Assembly: GCA_031316315.1 (NCBI GenBank)
Contig: JADBEO010000010.1
Location: 47,791-111,790 of the forward strand
Length of the DNA: 64,000 nt
Source: Chelatococcus sambhunathii
Lineage (GTDB): Bacteria; Pseudomonadota; Alphaproteobacteria; Rhizobiales; Methylopilaceae
Reading direction: 5' to 3'
Shown here: positions 18,701 through 26,224 of the stretch, piece by piece
Position numbering within the stretch: position 1 is the stretch's first letter
How the letters are laid out: each line of letters opens with the position of its first letter
Translations under genes and position numbers: made by a program
Notes under the pieces: model-generated
Seen by the model: only the letters and a program-made list of their open reading frames with translations
What the model was told of the DNA's origin: nothing
The model's database searches: none

Positions 18701-20365
18701 CTGGTGGAGCTTGCGCCCCATGCCCGCCCACTGCGAGCCGTTGCCGGAGAAGGCGAAGGCGACCGGAGCGTCGCGGCCGACGGCCTGCTCGATCGCGGCG
18801 CCCGGGGCTTCGCCGCCCGAGGCGATGGCGGCCAGCGTCGCGCCCCAGGTGGAGGCGTCGTCGCTCTCGAGCACCAGACGGCGCGGAAGCAGGTCGCGGG
18901 TCGCGGCGACGCTCGTCGCGACATGGCGCGCGGAAGCCGCGTCGCGGCCCTCCAGCGTCTTGGCGTAGGAGGCGGCGAGCGCGGTCAGCGCCTCCTGCGA
19001 GCGGGCCGAGAGAGCGAGCACAGGCGTGCGGCCGTCCGCCTCGACGACGCGCGGCGCGGCGCGGCCGGCGCGGTCCTCGGGCGTCGGGTCGCACAGGATG
19101 ACGTGGGCGTTGGTGCCGCCGAAACCGAAGGAGTTGACGCCGGCGTAGCGCTGGCTTGCGCCGCGCGGCAGCTTCACCGCCCTGGTGGCGACGTGCAGCT
19201 TGAGGTCGTCGAACGGGATGTCCGGGTTGAGTTCGGTGACGTGCAGGCTCGCCGGGAACAGGTCGCGCTCGAGCGACAGGTCCGCCTTCAAGAGGCCGAC
19301 GAGGCCGGAGGCCGGCTCGAGATGGCCGACATTGGTCTTCACCGAGCCGATCGGCAGCGGGCCGACCGTGCGGTTCTTGATGGCGGCGCCAATGGCGTTG
19401 GCCTCGGCCGGATCGCCGACGCGCGTGCCGGTGCCGTGCGCCTCGATGAAGGCGAGGCTGTCGGGATCGACGCCGGCGTCGACATAAACGCGCTCGAGCA
19501 GGCTGAGCTGCGCCTCGGGCGACGGGAGCGACATCCCGACCGTGCGGCCGTCGGAATTGACGCCCGAGGCCGCGATCATGGCGCGCATCGGACGGCGCGC
19601 GGCGCGGGCGAGATCCGCCCGCTCGATCACGATGGCGACGCCGCCCTCCGAGCGGACATAGCCGTCGCCGGAGGCGTCGAAGGCGTGGCAGCGGCCGCGC
19701 GGCGACAGCATCGTCGCCTGGGCGAAGGAGATGAACGGGAACGGGCTTGCGAGCACCGACACGCCGACCACGACGGCGCGCTCGATGCGGCCGGAGCGGA
19801 TCGCGGCGACCGCCTCGTTGAGCGCGACGAGCGACGACGAGCAGGCGGTGTCGACGGTGAAGCTCGGACCATGAAAATCGTAAATGTACGAAATACGATT
19901 TGATACGATGGACAGAGTATTTCCGGTCGCGAAATAGGCGTCGGCCGACGACGGATCGAAAATGATCCGGTTGCCGTAGTCGAGCGACGACGCGCCGACA
20001 TACACGCCGGTCTCGGATCCGGCGATCGACGACGGCGGAATGCCGGCGTCCTCGAGCGCTTCCCAAACCAACTTCAGCGCGAGGCGCTGCTGCGGGTCCA
20101 TCTGCTCGGCCTCGCGCGGCGAGACGCCGAAAGCGGCCGGATCGAAGCCCCAGACGTCGTCGAGAACGCCCGCCGCGAATGTGTAGCTCTTGCCGGGCTC
20201 GCCCTTGCGCGGATGCAGATAGCGCGCGTGAGACCAACGGTCTTCACCGATTTCGGTGACCGCGCAGCGGCCCTCTTCCAACAGCTTCCAGAAGGATTCG
20301 ACGTCGTTCGCGCCCGGAAGGCGACAGGCCCGTCCGACGATCGCAAGTCCGGTCTGTTTCGTCAT
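12749..20365 (-). CDS. Highly reducing iterative-type type I polyketide synthase (KS-AT-DH-MT-ER-KR-ACP)
   Basis: A 2538-residue single-module synthase. Domains in order: ketosynthase (C175 in DTACSSS, H310 in EAHGTGT, H348 in KTNVGH); acyltransferase (S627 in GHSVGE, H731 in YPFH, suggesting malonyl use); dehydratase (H929 in DHKVGG, D1093 in HPADFD); methyltransferase-like region (about 1220-1550, motif I EIAAGSGGL at 1386-1394); enoylreductase (GLNFRDV at 1824, HGGAGGVG at 1935); ketoreductase (GGLGGFG at 2138, Y2280); ACP with phosphopantetheine serine S2449 in GMDSL. There is no thioesterase or reductase, so chain release must come from another protein, most likely the adjacent oxoamine synthase. 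All reducing domains look active, so a long saturated, possibly methylated chain is expected. No loading module and no phosphopantetheinyl transferase are present nearby. Confidence 0.93.
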   Translation of the reverse strand: MTKQTGLAIVGRACRLPGANDVESFWKLLEEGRCAVTEIGEDRWSHARYLHPRKGEPGKSYTFAAGVLDDVWGFDPAAFGVSPREAEQMDPQQRLALKLVWEALEDAGIPPSSIAGSETGVYVGASSLDYGNRIIFDPSSADAYFATGNTLSIVSNRISYIYDFHGPSFTVDTACSSSLVALNEAVAAIRSGRIERAVVVGVSVLASPFPFISFAQATMLSPRGRCHAFDASGDGYVRSEGGVAIVIERADLARAARRPMRAMIAASGVNSDGRTVGMSLPSPEAQLSLLERVYVDAGVDPDSLAFIEAHGTGTRVGDPAEANAIGAAIKNRTVGPLPIGSVKTNVGHLEPASGLVGLLKADLSLERDLFPASLHVTELNPDIPFDDLKLHVATRAVKLPRGASQRYAGVNSFGFGGTNAHVILCDPTPEDRAGRAAPRVVEADGRTPVLALSARSQEALTALAASYAKTLEGRDAASARHVATSVAATRDLLPRRLVLESDDASTWGATLAAIASGGEAPGAAIEQAVGRDAPVAFAFSGNGSQWAGMGRKLHQSNPAFRDKVAEIDAHFTKIAPWSIADAMFADDLPERLKRAEFAQPLLFAVQTGMVAALAAAGVTPDFVLGHSVGEVAAAVASGALSLRQGVEVIHSRSVHQEIAWKAGSMAAVLQSAEETEKLLKEGGFNGVEIAAVNSERSITVSGPEDEIKALAKFARTKRVPVRVLDIEYPFHTGLIDGVREPLMQDLKGLKPRPTERTFVSSVTGEIAEGAELGADYWWANVRQPVAFAPAAAAAIKAGARVFVEIGPRPVLQTYLTDGLSSAEVTGAVISCDDHGAAEHDAIRRTLARVVAKGGKVDREAAFGKLTGPAVRLPTYPWQESRFAVGPTNEQQSFYRGYDVHPLIGARLRADSDEWTIHLDPALSPLIADHKVGGRVVVPGAALAEMALAAARGWLRQDMVELADFEIPHALTLDPDALTEIKTRVSAESRTVEILSRPRLRDEGWVVHAIGRISPAPTTQVFVPAAGEGEPEVFEGKALYARTLDHGLDFGPAFQCVAEVKRYGHARLSVRLKPVDERKGARDERFGLHPADFDACFHSLITLFGEHGDRPDVTYLPMRFGQLRLYKPGQQLIGAEVVIRRFSPRSIDATFTFLDADGGVVAELADARFRAVTLARRTPLDRLAYHVAPALVAPAFDAAEPSKTADLAGRAGALGLVGSDADERPEADLLLEAYAVAAAHQTLAKLFGRKREGSTAQLVKKGKLAEGSLPLANRLLSILEERGHASLDGETWTLVPSTGLPTTDVIVRTVLADHPERGAEVVLASRAASLLPTILKDGPRAKVYGSSTIAHAGGGAPLTARAAEALAALAADYVAAAPADRPIRILEIAAGSGGLTRALSRLADDPRITLTVTDPDATAAERLRFAFASLPNVKVEQFDPASEASGEEVDLILGSLAWGASTASPEAVRRLATRLADGGRLAVAALAPTPFLDVVFGLQDGWFSRSASAEFPIGDARSAEDWIADLADARLIEPLVAPLAGAESPTNLVIASKRRSAASEAILAPVETPVVIVGETAESPLAKALAAALEGAGRKVAVRADAFAAQAKPKGKTNGHANGAGHAAGDWGAVIDLGLAPAPKNASEATADIVVALDADETPGSVAVTERAGRLLGLTRAAQAAGARLWVVAPGGLAGALGQARDRLDNAAIGGYLRVVRNEFRGVDIRFVDIDAAMPAKTAAAAVAAEIGAPRADIEIAIGPEGVSAPRLRPGLPELPKGEPAKGQKAARVAALESTEGGLDDLGWRAAPERAPGKGEVAVDVSAVGLNFRDVMWALGLLPEEALEDGFSGPGLGIECAGVVSAVGEGVSELKVGDRVSAFASGSFASRVVTSELAVAKLPDSISFEEGATIPVCFLTSYYALVELARVRRGEWVLIHGGAGGVGLAALQIALWKGCKVIATAGSDEKRDLLRALGATHVLSSRSLDFVDETRRLTGGEGVDVVLNSLFGEAMERSFQTLKPFGRFLELGKRDYYANSRLGLRPFRRNISYFGIDADQLFIHRRDLGKRLFTDVLKLFAKGVFAPLPYRTFEAEEIRDAFRLMQQSGHIGKIVVRPLDPAKLPAAEPEAWTPAEGVHVMVGGLGGFGLATAEWLVAKGATKLALIGRSGAKSEAAKAGVKRLEAAGATVKVFACDAADEKALDKALKETRQELGPIGGAWHVAMVLHDALLANLDEATFEVALRPKIDGAAALEKLTRQDPVGDFVVYSSATTVIGNPGQANYVAANSWLEALVRQRRASGKAGLAIAWGALGDVGYLARTGEVKEKIQKRLGYATLSGAEALEGLGRVLSQRDMRLETGVVTIAPIDWGGARRDLAYLASPTFTQVLADAEMGPQDSGEQIDLGAMIRGKDAREARDIVAEMLTGEVARILKLPAKEISPQRPLAELGMDSLMGLELRMSVERRFDIELPLVAIGDSTTLLTIAQSIVSRIHEPDAAAESGAVNADLASRHIGDELGEEELAEFGEAVEARRLSMGRANA

Positions 20366-20469
20366 GAGCGCGACCGCATTCCCGCAATGAGAGCGTCGAC
20401 GGCGGCGCCGATCGCCGCTTCCGGCGATCCCCCCTTCGCTTCAAGGGCCGTCAACTCAAAACCGATCAT
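20362..20469 (-). CDS. Small ORF translationally coupled to the polyketide synthase
   Basis: A 35-codon reading frame starting MIGFELTALEAKGG and ending GMRSRS. Its TGA shares bases with the PKS ATG (overlap ATGA), while the PKS itself has only a poor Shine-Dalgarno; the small ORF has GGAG about nine bases before its ATG. The arrangement is that of a coupled leader cistron. The peptide resembles nothing I recognise, and it could be a leader without peptide function. Evidence is positional only. Confidence 0.45.
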   Translation of the reverse strand: MIGFELTALEAKGGSPEAAIGAAVDALIAGMRSRS

Positions 20470-20538
20470 TCACCCGTGCTCCGGGACAATGGCCCGAACA
20501 GGAGCCGGGCGGGCGACGTTGCTTGGGGGCTCGGTTCG

Positions 20539-20567
20539 TCTATCAGAGCTTTGCCGGAGGCTGTCAA
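20539..20567 (-). promoter_or_regulatory. Predicted sigma-70-type promoter of the polyketide operon
   Basis: On the minus strand a perfect TTGACA (20567-20562) is followed after 17 bases by GATAGA (20544-20539), a weak but acceptable -10 for an alphaproteobacterium. Transcription would start near 20530, giving a 60-base leader to the small ORF at 20469. The remaining intergenic DNA up to 20676 shows nothing else. Confidence 0.5.
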
Positions 20568-20676
20568 GCGCGCCCCGGAGGCCGCTCCACGACGCCGGGA
20601 TGACGACAGACGGCCCCGCGAGGCACGAAAAAGTCAGTGCCAGGATACCCCGTCTGCGCCTGCTTCGCGATCGCGG

Positions 20677-21033
20677 TCAGCGGCGCGAGAAGCGCCTTTC
20701 ATTGGCGCGGAGCGCGCGCGCGGCGGGCTTCAGAGCGGCCTCGCCTGCGTCGATCATCACGTGAGCGGCGGCGACGGGACCGGCGGCCCCGGCGAGCGCG
20801 GTCAGCGCGCGGCTCGCCGCGACGCCGCCCTCTGCGGCCGCCGACAGCTTCTCGCTCACCATGCGGTGCGCTTCCCGCAGGCTGTCCGGAGTCGGGCGGG
20901 CGGCGGTCGTCGCCATGTCCGTCAGCCGCGTCGCCATCACGAAGCCGGCCGAGGGCGCGAGAGCGGCGAAGCCGCCCGCGAGCAGGGCCTGCCGCCGCCA
21001 CAGGTCGAGCAGCTCGAAGAACTCGCGCGTCAT
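20677..21033 (-). CDS. Small phasin-like conserved hypothetical protein
   Basis: A 118-residue, alanine-rich helical protein beginning MTREFFELLDLWRRQALL and ending in a basic tail (RANERRFSRR). Short proteins with this start are common in Rhizobiales and are often annotated as phasin-like or, loosely, antifreeze; phasins coat polyhydroxyalkanoate granules. No enzymatic motif. The ATG at 21033 was chosen because upstream codons in the same frame encode low-complexity arginine-rich sequence typical of non-coding GC-rich DNA. It lies upstream of, and codirectional with, the PKS operon, separated by 311 bp that contain the operon promoter. Confidence 0.55.
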   Translation of the reverse strand: MTREFFELLDLWRRQALLAGGFAALAPSAGFVMATRLTDMATTAARPTPDSLREAHRMVSEKLSAAAEGGVAASRALTALAGAAGPVAAAHVMIDAGEAALKPAARALRANERRFSRR

Positions 21034-21259
21034 GCTGCCCCCAAAAACGCCCCGAACGCGACGCCGCTCTTCGGCTGTGTCGCCGACTGGCGGAACTTCG
21101 ATGTCATGCGTAGGCGCTCGACGCCCGCGTGTCACCCGGGGTTCGGCGCCGCATCCCCTGCAGCCTTCGCCCGGCGGACTTGCGCCTCCGCATGTTGACC
21201 CTGGCGCAAAGGACCTGCCATAGCGCGCGCCCGATCCGCATCGCGCCAGGCGGTCCGCC

Positions 21260-22195
21260 ATGACGACGCGCCTCGCACGGCTGGGCCGCCAGCTCTACGA
21301 CCGGCCCTATGTGCTGCTCTCGCTGACATCGCTGTTCTGGGCCGGGAACATAGTTCTCGGCCGCTTCGTCGCCGGAAAGGTGCCGCCGGTCGGCCTCGCC
21401 TGGACGCGCTGGGCCGGCTCCTTCGTCCTTCTGATCGGCTTCGCCTGGCCGCATATCCGGCGGGAATGGCCGATCATCCGGGCCAATCTCGGCCGCCTCT
21501 CCGTGATGGCGCTGACAGGCGTCGCGACCTACAACACGATGGCCTATTGGGGTCTGCAATACACCGAGGCGCTCAACGGGCTCCTGATCCAGTCGACCGG
21601 GCCGCTGCTGATCGCAGTGTGGTCGCTCGTCCTGTTCCGCGACTTCGTCACGCCCGCGCAGGCGGTCGGCGTGGTCGTCTCGATGGCGGGCGTCGCGACC
21701 ATCCTGACGCGCGGCGATCCCGCCGCGCTCGCCGGCCTGCGCTTCAACGTCGGCGATGTGTGGATGTTCGCGGCGATGGTGATCTACGCCTTCTATTCGG
21801 CGCTGCTCCGGCTGAAGCCCGCGCTGCACTGGCTGTCGTTCCTCGCCTTCACCGTCGGCCTCGGCGCCGCGATGATGACGCCGGCCTTCCTCGCCGAGCT
21901 CGCCTTCGGCCGGCACATGACGCTCGACCTGACGACCGTGCTCACCCTGATCTACGTCGTCGTGTTTCCCTCGACGCTCGCCTATCTGTTCTTCATCCGC
22001 GGCGTCGAGCTGATCGGCGCGAACCGCGCCGGCCCGTTCTTCCATCTGATGCCGGTGTTCGGGGCGGCGCTCGCGATCCTGTTCCTTGGGGAGCGGCCGC
22101 AGCTGTTTCATGCGGTGGGCTTCGCGCTGGTTCTGACGGGCGTGTTCGTCGCGGCGCGCAAGCCGAAGGCGGCGGAGCTCGGACCGGCGCAGTAG
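21260..22195 (+). CDS. EamA/DMT superfamily membrane transporter
   Basis: A 311-residue exporter-type protein with two EamA repeats and about ten membrane segments. SLFWAGNIVLGRFVAGKVPP near residue 24 is the typical first-helix motif, and FLGERPQLFHAVGFALVLTG is the end of the second repeat. The substrate is unknown. It is divergent from the phasin-like gene and convergent with fhs, with a complex repeat element in the gap after it. It is not closely similar to the transporter at 9120, so they are not a recent duplication. Confidence 0.85.
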   Translation: MTTRLARLGRQLYDRPYVLLSLTSLFWAGNIVLGRFVAGKVPPVGLAWTRWAGSFVLLIGFAWPHIRREWPIIRANLGRLSVMALTGVATYNTMAYWGLQYTEALNGLLIQSTGPLLIAVWSLVLFRDFVTPAQAVGVVVSMAGVATILTRGDPAALAGLRFNVGDVWMFAAMVIYAFYSALLRLKPALHWLSFLAFTVGLGAAMMTPAFLAELAFGRHMTLDLTTVLTLIYVVVFPSTLAYLFFIRGVELIGANRAGPFFHLMPVFGAALAILFLGERPQLFHAVGFALVLTGVFVAARKPKAAELGPAQ

Positions 22196-22248
22196 GAGCG
22201 CTGGAAGACCCGTGAGCCAGCGCGGGATGATGTTGGATTCGATCACCT

Positions 22249-22391
22249 CGTCATGCCCGGACTTGACCAGGTATCCATCGTCGGGAACTCGCATGTTTCC
22301 GAGTTCCCCACCAAGTTGGCGAAGTCGGAAACATCCGACTTCGCTGGCGCGTCCGCGCCCAATGGATCGCCGGTCACGCCCGGCGATGACG
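22249..22391. repeat. Composite palindromic intergenic repeat with internal hairpins
   Basis: The outer parts read CGTCATGCCCGGACTTGA at the left and GGATCGCCGGTCACGCCCGG then CGATGACG at the right; the same two ends form the shorter element at 47071-47146, in inverse orientation. Between them this copy carries two extra perfect 9-bp hairpins: 22283-22291 with 22300-22308 and 22320-22328 with 22335-22343. The gap of 410 bp between genes (22196-22605) holds nothing else I can identify. Confidence 0.7.
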
Positions 22392-22605
22392 TAGCGATTC
22401 AAGCTGAAGGCATCACGCTTGGATGGGATCAGGCGAGGCATGGCTCGGAAATGATACGGGCGGCTGGCGCCCCCCGACGCCGCCGCCCGTGTCGCCAGCC
22501 CCCCGACCGGCGAAGATTGCGCCAGAGCTCCCCAAGCCCCGGCAGGTAAGAACGTAGCGCAGCCCTTCGGTCTCGACGATCCGGAGGACTACGTATGCGC
22601 CCCCG

Positions 22606-24279
22606 TCAGGCGATGCCGTCGATGGTGCCGTCCTCGAGCAGCCTGATGTTGGCCGAGGCCGGCGTCTTGGGCAGGCCGGGCATGGTCATGATCTCCCCGC
22701 AGACGACCACGATAAACCCGGCGCCGGCCGACAGCCGCACCTCGCGGATCGGCAGGATGTGCCCGGTCGGCGCTCCATAGGCGGTCGGGTCCGCCGAGAA
22801 GGAGTTCTGGGTCTTCGCGATGCAGACCGGGAACTTGCCGTAGCCGGCGTCCTCCCATTCCTTGAGCTGCTTCCGGATCGCCGCGGAGGCCTGCACCTTG
22901 TCGGCGCGGTAGAGCTCCTTGGCGATGGTCTCGACCTTCTCGAACAGCGGCATCTCGTCCGGGTAAAGGACCTTGAAGTCGGCCTTCTGCTCCCCCGCGG
23001 TCTTGACGACCGTGCGGGCCAAAGCTTCGGCGCCCTTCGCGCCGTCCGCCCAATGCTTGCAGATCACCGCCTCGACGCCGAAGTCCTCGCGGCAGGCCTT
23101 CTGCAGCGCCTCGATCTCGGCGTCGGTGTCGGCGACGAAGTGGTTGATCGCGACCACCGCCGGCACGCCGAACTTCTTCACGTTCTCGATATGGCGGCCG
23201 AGATTGACGAGGCCGGCCTTCAGCGCCTCCACGTTCTCGTTCTTCAGGTCGTTCTTGGCCATGCCGCCATGCATCTTGAGCGCGCGGACGGTTGCGACGA
23301 TCACCACCACGTCGGGCGCGAGGCCCGCGTAGCGGCACTTGATGTCCATGAACTTCTCGGCGCCAAGATCCGCGCCGAAGCCGGCCTCGGTCACTGTCCA
23401 GTCGGCGAGCTTCAGGCCCGTCGTGGTGGCGATCACCGAATTGCAGCCATGGGCGATGTTCGCGAAGGGGCCGCCGTGGATGAACACCGGCGAGCCCTCG
23501 ATCGACTGCACGATGTTCGGGCGCAGCGCGTCGCGCAGCAGCACGCCGAGCGAGCCCTGCGCGTCGACGTCCTTGGCGGTGATCGGCTTCCTGTCGGGCG
23601 TGTAGGCGACGACGATGCGGCCGATCCGCTCCTCGAGGTCCTTCAGGTCCTTCGCGAGGCAGAAGATCGCCATGATCTCGGAGGCGACGGTGATGTCGAA
23701 GCCGGCCTCGCGGGTGTATCCGTTGGTCGGCGCGCCGACGCCGGAGATGATCGAGCGCAGCGTGCGGTCGTTCATGTCGAGCACGCGCCGGAACACGATG
23801 CGGCGCGGATCGATGTTGAGCGGATTGCCCCAGTAGAGCGAGTTGTCGACCAGCGCCGCGAGCAGGTTGTTCGCCGAGGTGATGGCGTGAAAATCGCCCG
23901 TGAAGTGCAGGTTAATCTGCTCCATCGGGATGACCTGCGCCTTGCCGCCGCCGGCGGCGCCGCCCTTGACGCCGAAGACCGGGCCGAGCGAGGGCTCGCG
24001 CAGGCACATCACCGCCTTCTCGCCGATCAAGTTCAGCGCGTCGCCGAGGCCGACGGTGGTCGTGGTCTTGCCCTCGCCGGCCGGCGTCGGGCTGATGGCG
24101 GTGACGAGCACGAGCTTGGCGTCCGGCTTCTTCGGCAGTTCGGCGATGAAGCGGTCGTCGACCTTGGCGATATGCTTGCCATGGAGGTGCAGGGCGTCCT
24201 CGGGCACGCCGATCTTGGCGGCGATCTCGGCGATGGGCTTGAGCGTCGCGGCGCGGGCGATCTCGATGTCGGTCGGCAT
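22606..24279 (-). CDS. fhs: Formate-tetrahydrofolate ligase
   Basis: A 557-residue protein, the normal length for this ATP-dependent ligase, which makes 10-formyl-tetrahydrofolate from formate and feeds one-carbon units into purine and serine synthesis (in methylotrophs also formate assimilation; there it is called ftfL). The P-loop is [15 protein letters not shown] near residue 65, and [19 protein letters not shown] is the family signature. The start [11 protein letters not shown] matches homologues. It stands alone: no fchA or mtdA is beside it, and its upstream 220 bp (24280-24499) show no clear features. Confidence 0.96.
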   Translation of the reverse strand: MPTDIEIARAATLKPIAEIAAKIGVPEDALHLHGKHIAKVDDRFIAELPKKPDAKLVLVTAISPTPAGEGKTTTTVGLGDALNLIGEKAVMCLREPSLGPVFGVKGGAAGGGKAQVIPMEQINLHFTGDFHAITSANNLLAALVDNSLYWGNPLNIDPRRIVFRRVLDMNDRTLRSIISGVGAPTNGYTREAGFDITVASEIMAIFCLAKDLKDLEERIGRIVVAYTPDRKPITAKDVDAQGSLGVLLRDALRPNIVQSIEGSPVFIHGGPFANIAHGCNSVIATTTGLKLADWTVTEAGFGADLGAEKFMDIKCRYAGLAPDVVVIVATVRALKMHGGMAKNDLKNENVEALKAGLVNLGRHIENVKKFGVPAVVAINHFVADTDAEIEALQKACREDFGVEAVICKHWADGAKGAEALARTVVKTAGEQKADFKVLYPDEMPLFEKVETIAKELYRADKVQASAAIRKQLKEWEDAGYGKFPVCIAKTQNSFSADPTAYGAPTGHILPIREVRLSAGAGFIVVVCGEIMTMPGLPKTPASANIRLLEDGTIDGIA

Positions 24280-24499
24280 GGGAAACGGCTCCGCGGAAAG
24301 CGTTACTCGGCGGCGCGGCCGAAGGCGGCCGGCGCGGGCGTGGTTTTGCGGCGCCGAGGCAGGATCATCAACCGAAACGACGCCGCCCGGCCGCGTCTCG
24401 CGACGAAGGTATGAGGATTTTCAAAGGAGAGAAGTTTCGTACGTCGCCCGCGCTTCGCTCGTCGAGGCGGCGACGTTTCGAGCGAGGCGCAGCCTGCGT

Positions 24500-24661
24500 T
24501 CAGCGCGCTCCGAAGGCCCAAAGCAGCAGACCGGCCGCGTAGACCAGCGCGCCGTCGAGGCAGGCGAAGGCGAGAGCCGCGACGGGCAAGACCGTGGCGG
24601 TGATCGCGGCGGCCCGCGACCGCGCCGGGCCCGGAAGATTTGGAATGAAAGCCGTCGGCAT
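24500..24661 (-). CDS. Small membrane protein, unknown
   Basis: A 53-codon frame starting MPTAFIPNLPGPARSR and then running through two hydrophobic stretches (AAITATVLPVAALAFA and GALVYAAGLLLWAF). The ATG at 24661 has GGGAGAAAG about seven bases upstream. No homologue is recognised. It sits alone between fhs and the pilus-related gene; the 155 bp on its upstream side shows no other gene. Moderate to low confidence because short hydrophobic frames arise by chance in GC-rich DNA. Confidence 0.4.
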   Translation of the reverse strand: MPTAFIPNLPGPARSRAAAITATVLPVAALAFACLDGALVYAAGLLLWAFGAR

Positions 24662-24816
24662 GGCTCGCTTTCTCCCGCGCTCCGCCGGTTCGCGCGGCGC
24701 GCGGGAGAAAGGGTGAGCCCGAAGTCTTAACGGAGCGTCACCCGCAGGATAGACGCGACGCAACGGCCGATCGGCAGGGAGCCCTCGCTCGCTGCGCCCC
24801 GGTTATTCCAGCGGGA

Positions 24817-25278
24817 TCACTCTGGACGCGCGGTGGACATGCTCGCGCGCTGCTGGATCTGGCCGGCGGTCTGGCCGAACGTCTCGTTGTTGTCGCCGAT
24901 CGCGAGAACGGGCTCGCAGCGCGGCGCGCAGGCGTAGCTCTCGCGCTTCGTCCCGCGCTGCACCACCAGGCCTTCGGGGGCCCGGCGCACATTGACGACG
25001 GTCTCGCTCAGCACGGCGCCGGTCGCGTCGAGCAGCATGATGTTGGTCGACCCGAAGCTCTTGCCGGTGACGACCATCACCCCGTTCTTCTGCGTGACCG
25101 CGTCGGCGATCAGCGGGTTGCCGATGATGATCGTGGCCGTGTTGTCCGGCGCGCGCACCACGCTCGCCCGGTCGACGACGACATCCAGAGAACTGTCGAT
25201 GGCCTGCGCCGCGCCCGTAAGTACAAATACGGACATGACGCCGGCGATGACGAGCCGAGGGAAAGTAGAGCTGGCCAT
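24817..25278 (-). CDS. Pilus assembly protein with secretin-type N-terminal domain
   Basis: A 153-residue exported protein. The signal peptide is MASSTFPRLVIAGVMSVFVL ending in AAQA; the ATG at 25278 was chosen for it. The rest is the T2SS/T3SS pilus N-domain (DNTATIIIGNPLIADAV, MVVTGKSFGSTNIMLLD), the same domain that precedes the secretin in CpaC. Standalone copies accompany Tad loci and may assist the secretin in the periplasm. Two cysteines (YACAPRCEP) near the C-terminus could form a disulphide. It is divergent from the Flp pilin genes. Confidence 0.8.
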   Translation of the reverse strand: MASSTFPRLVIAGVMSVFVLTGAAQAIDSSLDVVVDRASVVRAPDNTATIIIGNPLIADAVTQKNGVMVVTGKSFGSTNIMLLDATGAVLSETVVNVRRAPEGLVVQRGTKRESYACAPRCEPVLAIGDNNETFGQTAGQIQQRASMSTARPE

Positions 25279-25668
25279 GAAGGTCGATCCCAGACGTTCG
25301 GTGATCCCAGCAAAGCCCAATTGGGTGAATGAATCGCTAAACCAATGTCGACAAAGCGCCTGGAGCGGCGGCGCGCCTCGACCCGCCTTGCCGCGCGCGC
25401 TCCGTCCGACGGCGAGTTCTGGCGTTCTTGGCGTATCCGCCATGTGAATAACGCCGATATCGCGATAGTTAACTTAAATTAATCAAGATGATCCTCGAAA
25501 TCTTACTTTAACCGTAAAAGTCGAGACAACGTGTTGAGCGCGTGTTGCTTATCACATTAACCTAATCGCAACAGGGCTTGGCTATGTTGGGCACGTTCCC
25601 GGTGCGCCGACGATGACACAGGACACGGGAAGCAGCTGTCGCCAATTCCGTGAACCAGGAGTTCCGTC
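25279..25668. promoter_or_regulatory. AT-rich regulatory region between the pilus genes, with TTAAC(C) motifs
   Basis: This 390-bp gap has no gene. The stretch from about 25440 to 25570 is the most AT-rich DNA of the pilus locus and contains TTAAC at 25469, two further TTAA at 25474 and 25479, TTAACC at 25508 and TTAACC at 25557. TTAACC half-sites resemble those of the cell-cycle regulator CtrA, which is known to control the pilin gene in Caulobacter. None of them forms a full TTAA-N7-TTAA pair, so the assignment is tentative. Confidence 0.4.
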
Positions 25669-25830
25669 ATGAGCATGATCAAGCGCTTCGTCGCCAACGA
25701 GTCCGGCGCGACCGCCATCGAGTACGGCCTGATCGCCGTCGGCATTTCCATCGCCATCATCACCGTTGTGCGCGGCATCGGCACGAGCCTCAACAGCGCC
25801 TTCACCAAGGTCAACGGCAACCTTCAGTAA
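25669..25830 (+). CDS. flp: Flp family type IVb pilin (copy 1)
   Basis: A 53-residue Flp pilin. MSMIKRFVANESG is the leader; prepilin peptidase cleaves after the glycine to expose ATAIEYGLI, with the conserved Glu-5 and Tyr-6 of Flp pilins. A single hydrophobic helix follows and the end is short (KVNGNLQ). The start has a good AGGAG-type site upstream. It is the structural subunit of the Tad pilus used for surface attachment, processed by CpaA encoded just downstream. A second copy follows at 25975. Confidence 0.95.
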   Translation: MSMIKRFVANESGATAIEYGLIAVGISIAIITVVRGIGTSLNSAFTKVNGNLQ

Positions 25831-25866
25831 ATCGCGCCTCCTGGCCCGAAACTGAAGCGACCGCGC

Positions 25867-25895
25867 GCCGGATCCGCCTCGAAGGCGGATCCGGC
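25867..25895. other. Perfect 13-bp inverted repeat between the two pilin genes
   Basis: Positions 25867-25879 are exactly complementary to 25883-25895 across a 3-base loop. No T-run follows, so it is not a classical terminator. It could stabilise the 3' end of the first pilin message or attenuate read-through into the second. Confidence 0.6.
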
Positions 25896-25974
25896 GACGG
25901 CCGGAAACAGCATGCTCGAGGTTCGCTTCGAGGATCCGACCGGGCGACGAAGACGCGCAGATCGGAGAACGACG

Positions 25975-26136
25975 ATGAACGTCCTCAAGCGCTTCGCCGC
26001 CGACGAGTCCGGCGCGACCGCCATCGAATATGGCCTTATCGCCGTCGGCATAGCCATCGCGATCGTCACGATCGTGCGCGGCGTGGGCACGAGCCTCAAC
26101 AACTCTTTCACCAAGATCAACGGCAATCTCAGGTGA
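25975..26136 (+). CDS. flp: Flp family type IVb pilin (copy 2)
   Basis: A 53-residue Flp pilin starting MNVLKRFAADESG, with the same cleavage motif and mature start ATAIEYGLI as copy 1. The two proteins differ by conservative changes scattered along the sequence (for example ISIAIITVV versus IAIAIVTIV), so this is an old or diversifying tandem duplication. CGGAGAACG precedes the ATG at 25975. Which of the two is the major pilin is not clear; the hairpin between them suggests unequal expression. Confidence 0.93.
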   Translation: MNVLKRFAADESGATAIEYGLIAVGIAIAIVTIVRGVGTSLNNSFTKINGNLR

Positions 26137-26224
26137 GCGCAGCCGCGCCGTTTGCGGTTTCTTAGCGAGCGCCGGTCTAGACCGGCGGACGTCGCGCCGC
26201 CGAGCCGCCAGGGAGCCCGCCGAG

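Noticed and set aside
24303..24521. Minus-strand 72-codon frame upstream of fhs
   Set aside because: Arginine-rich, no ribosome site and no hydrophobic or conserved pattern.
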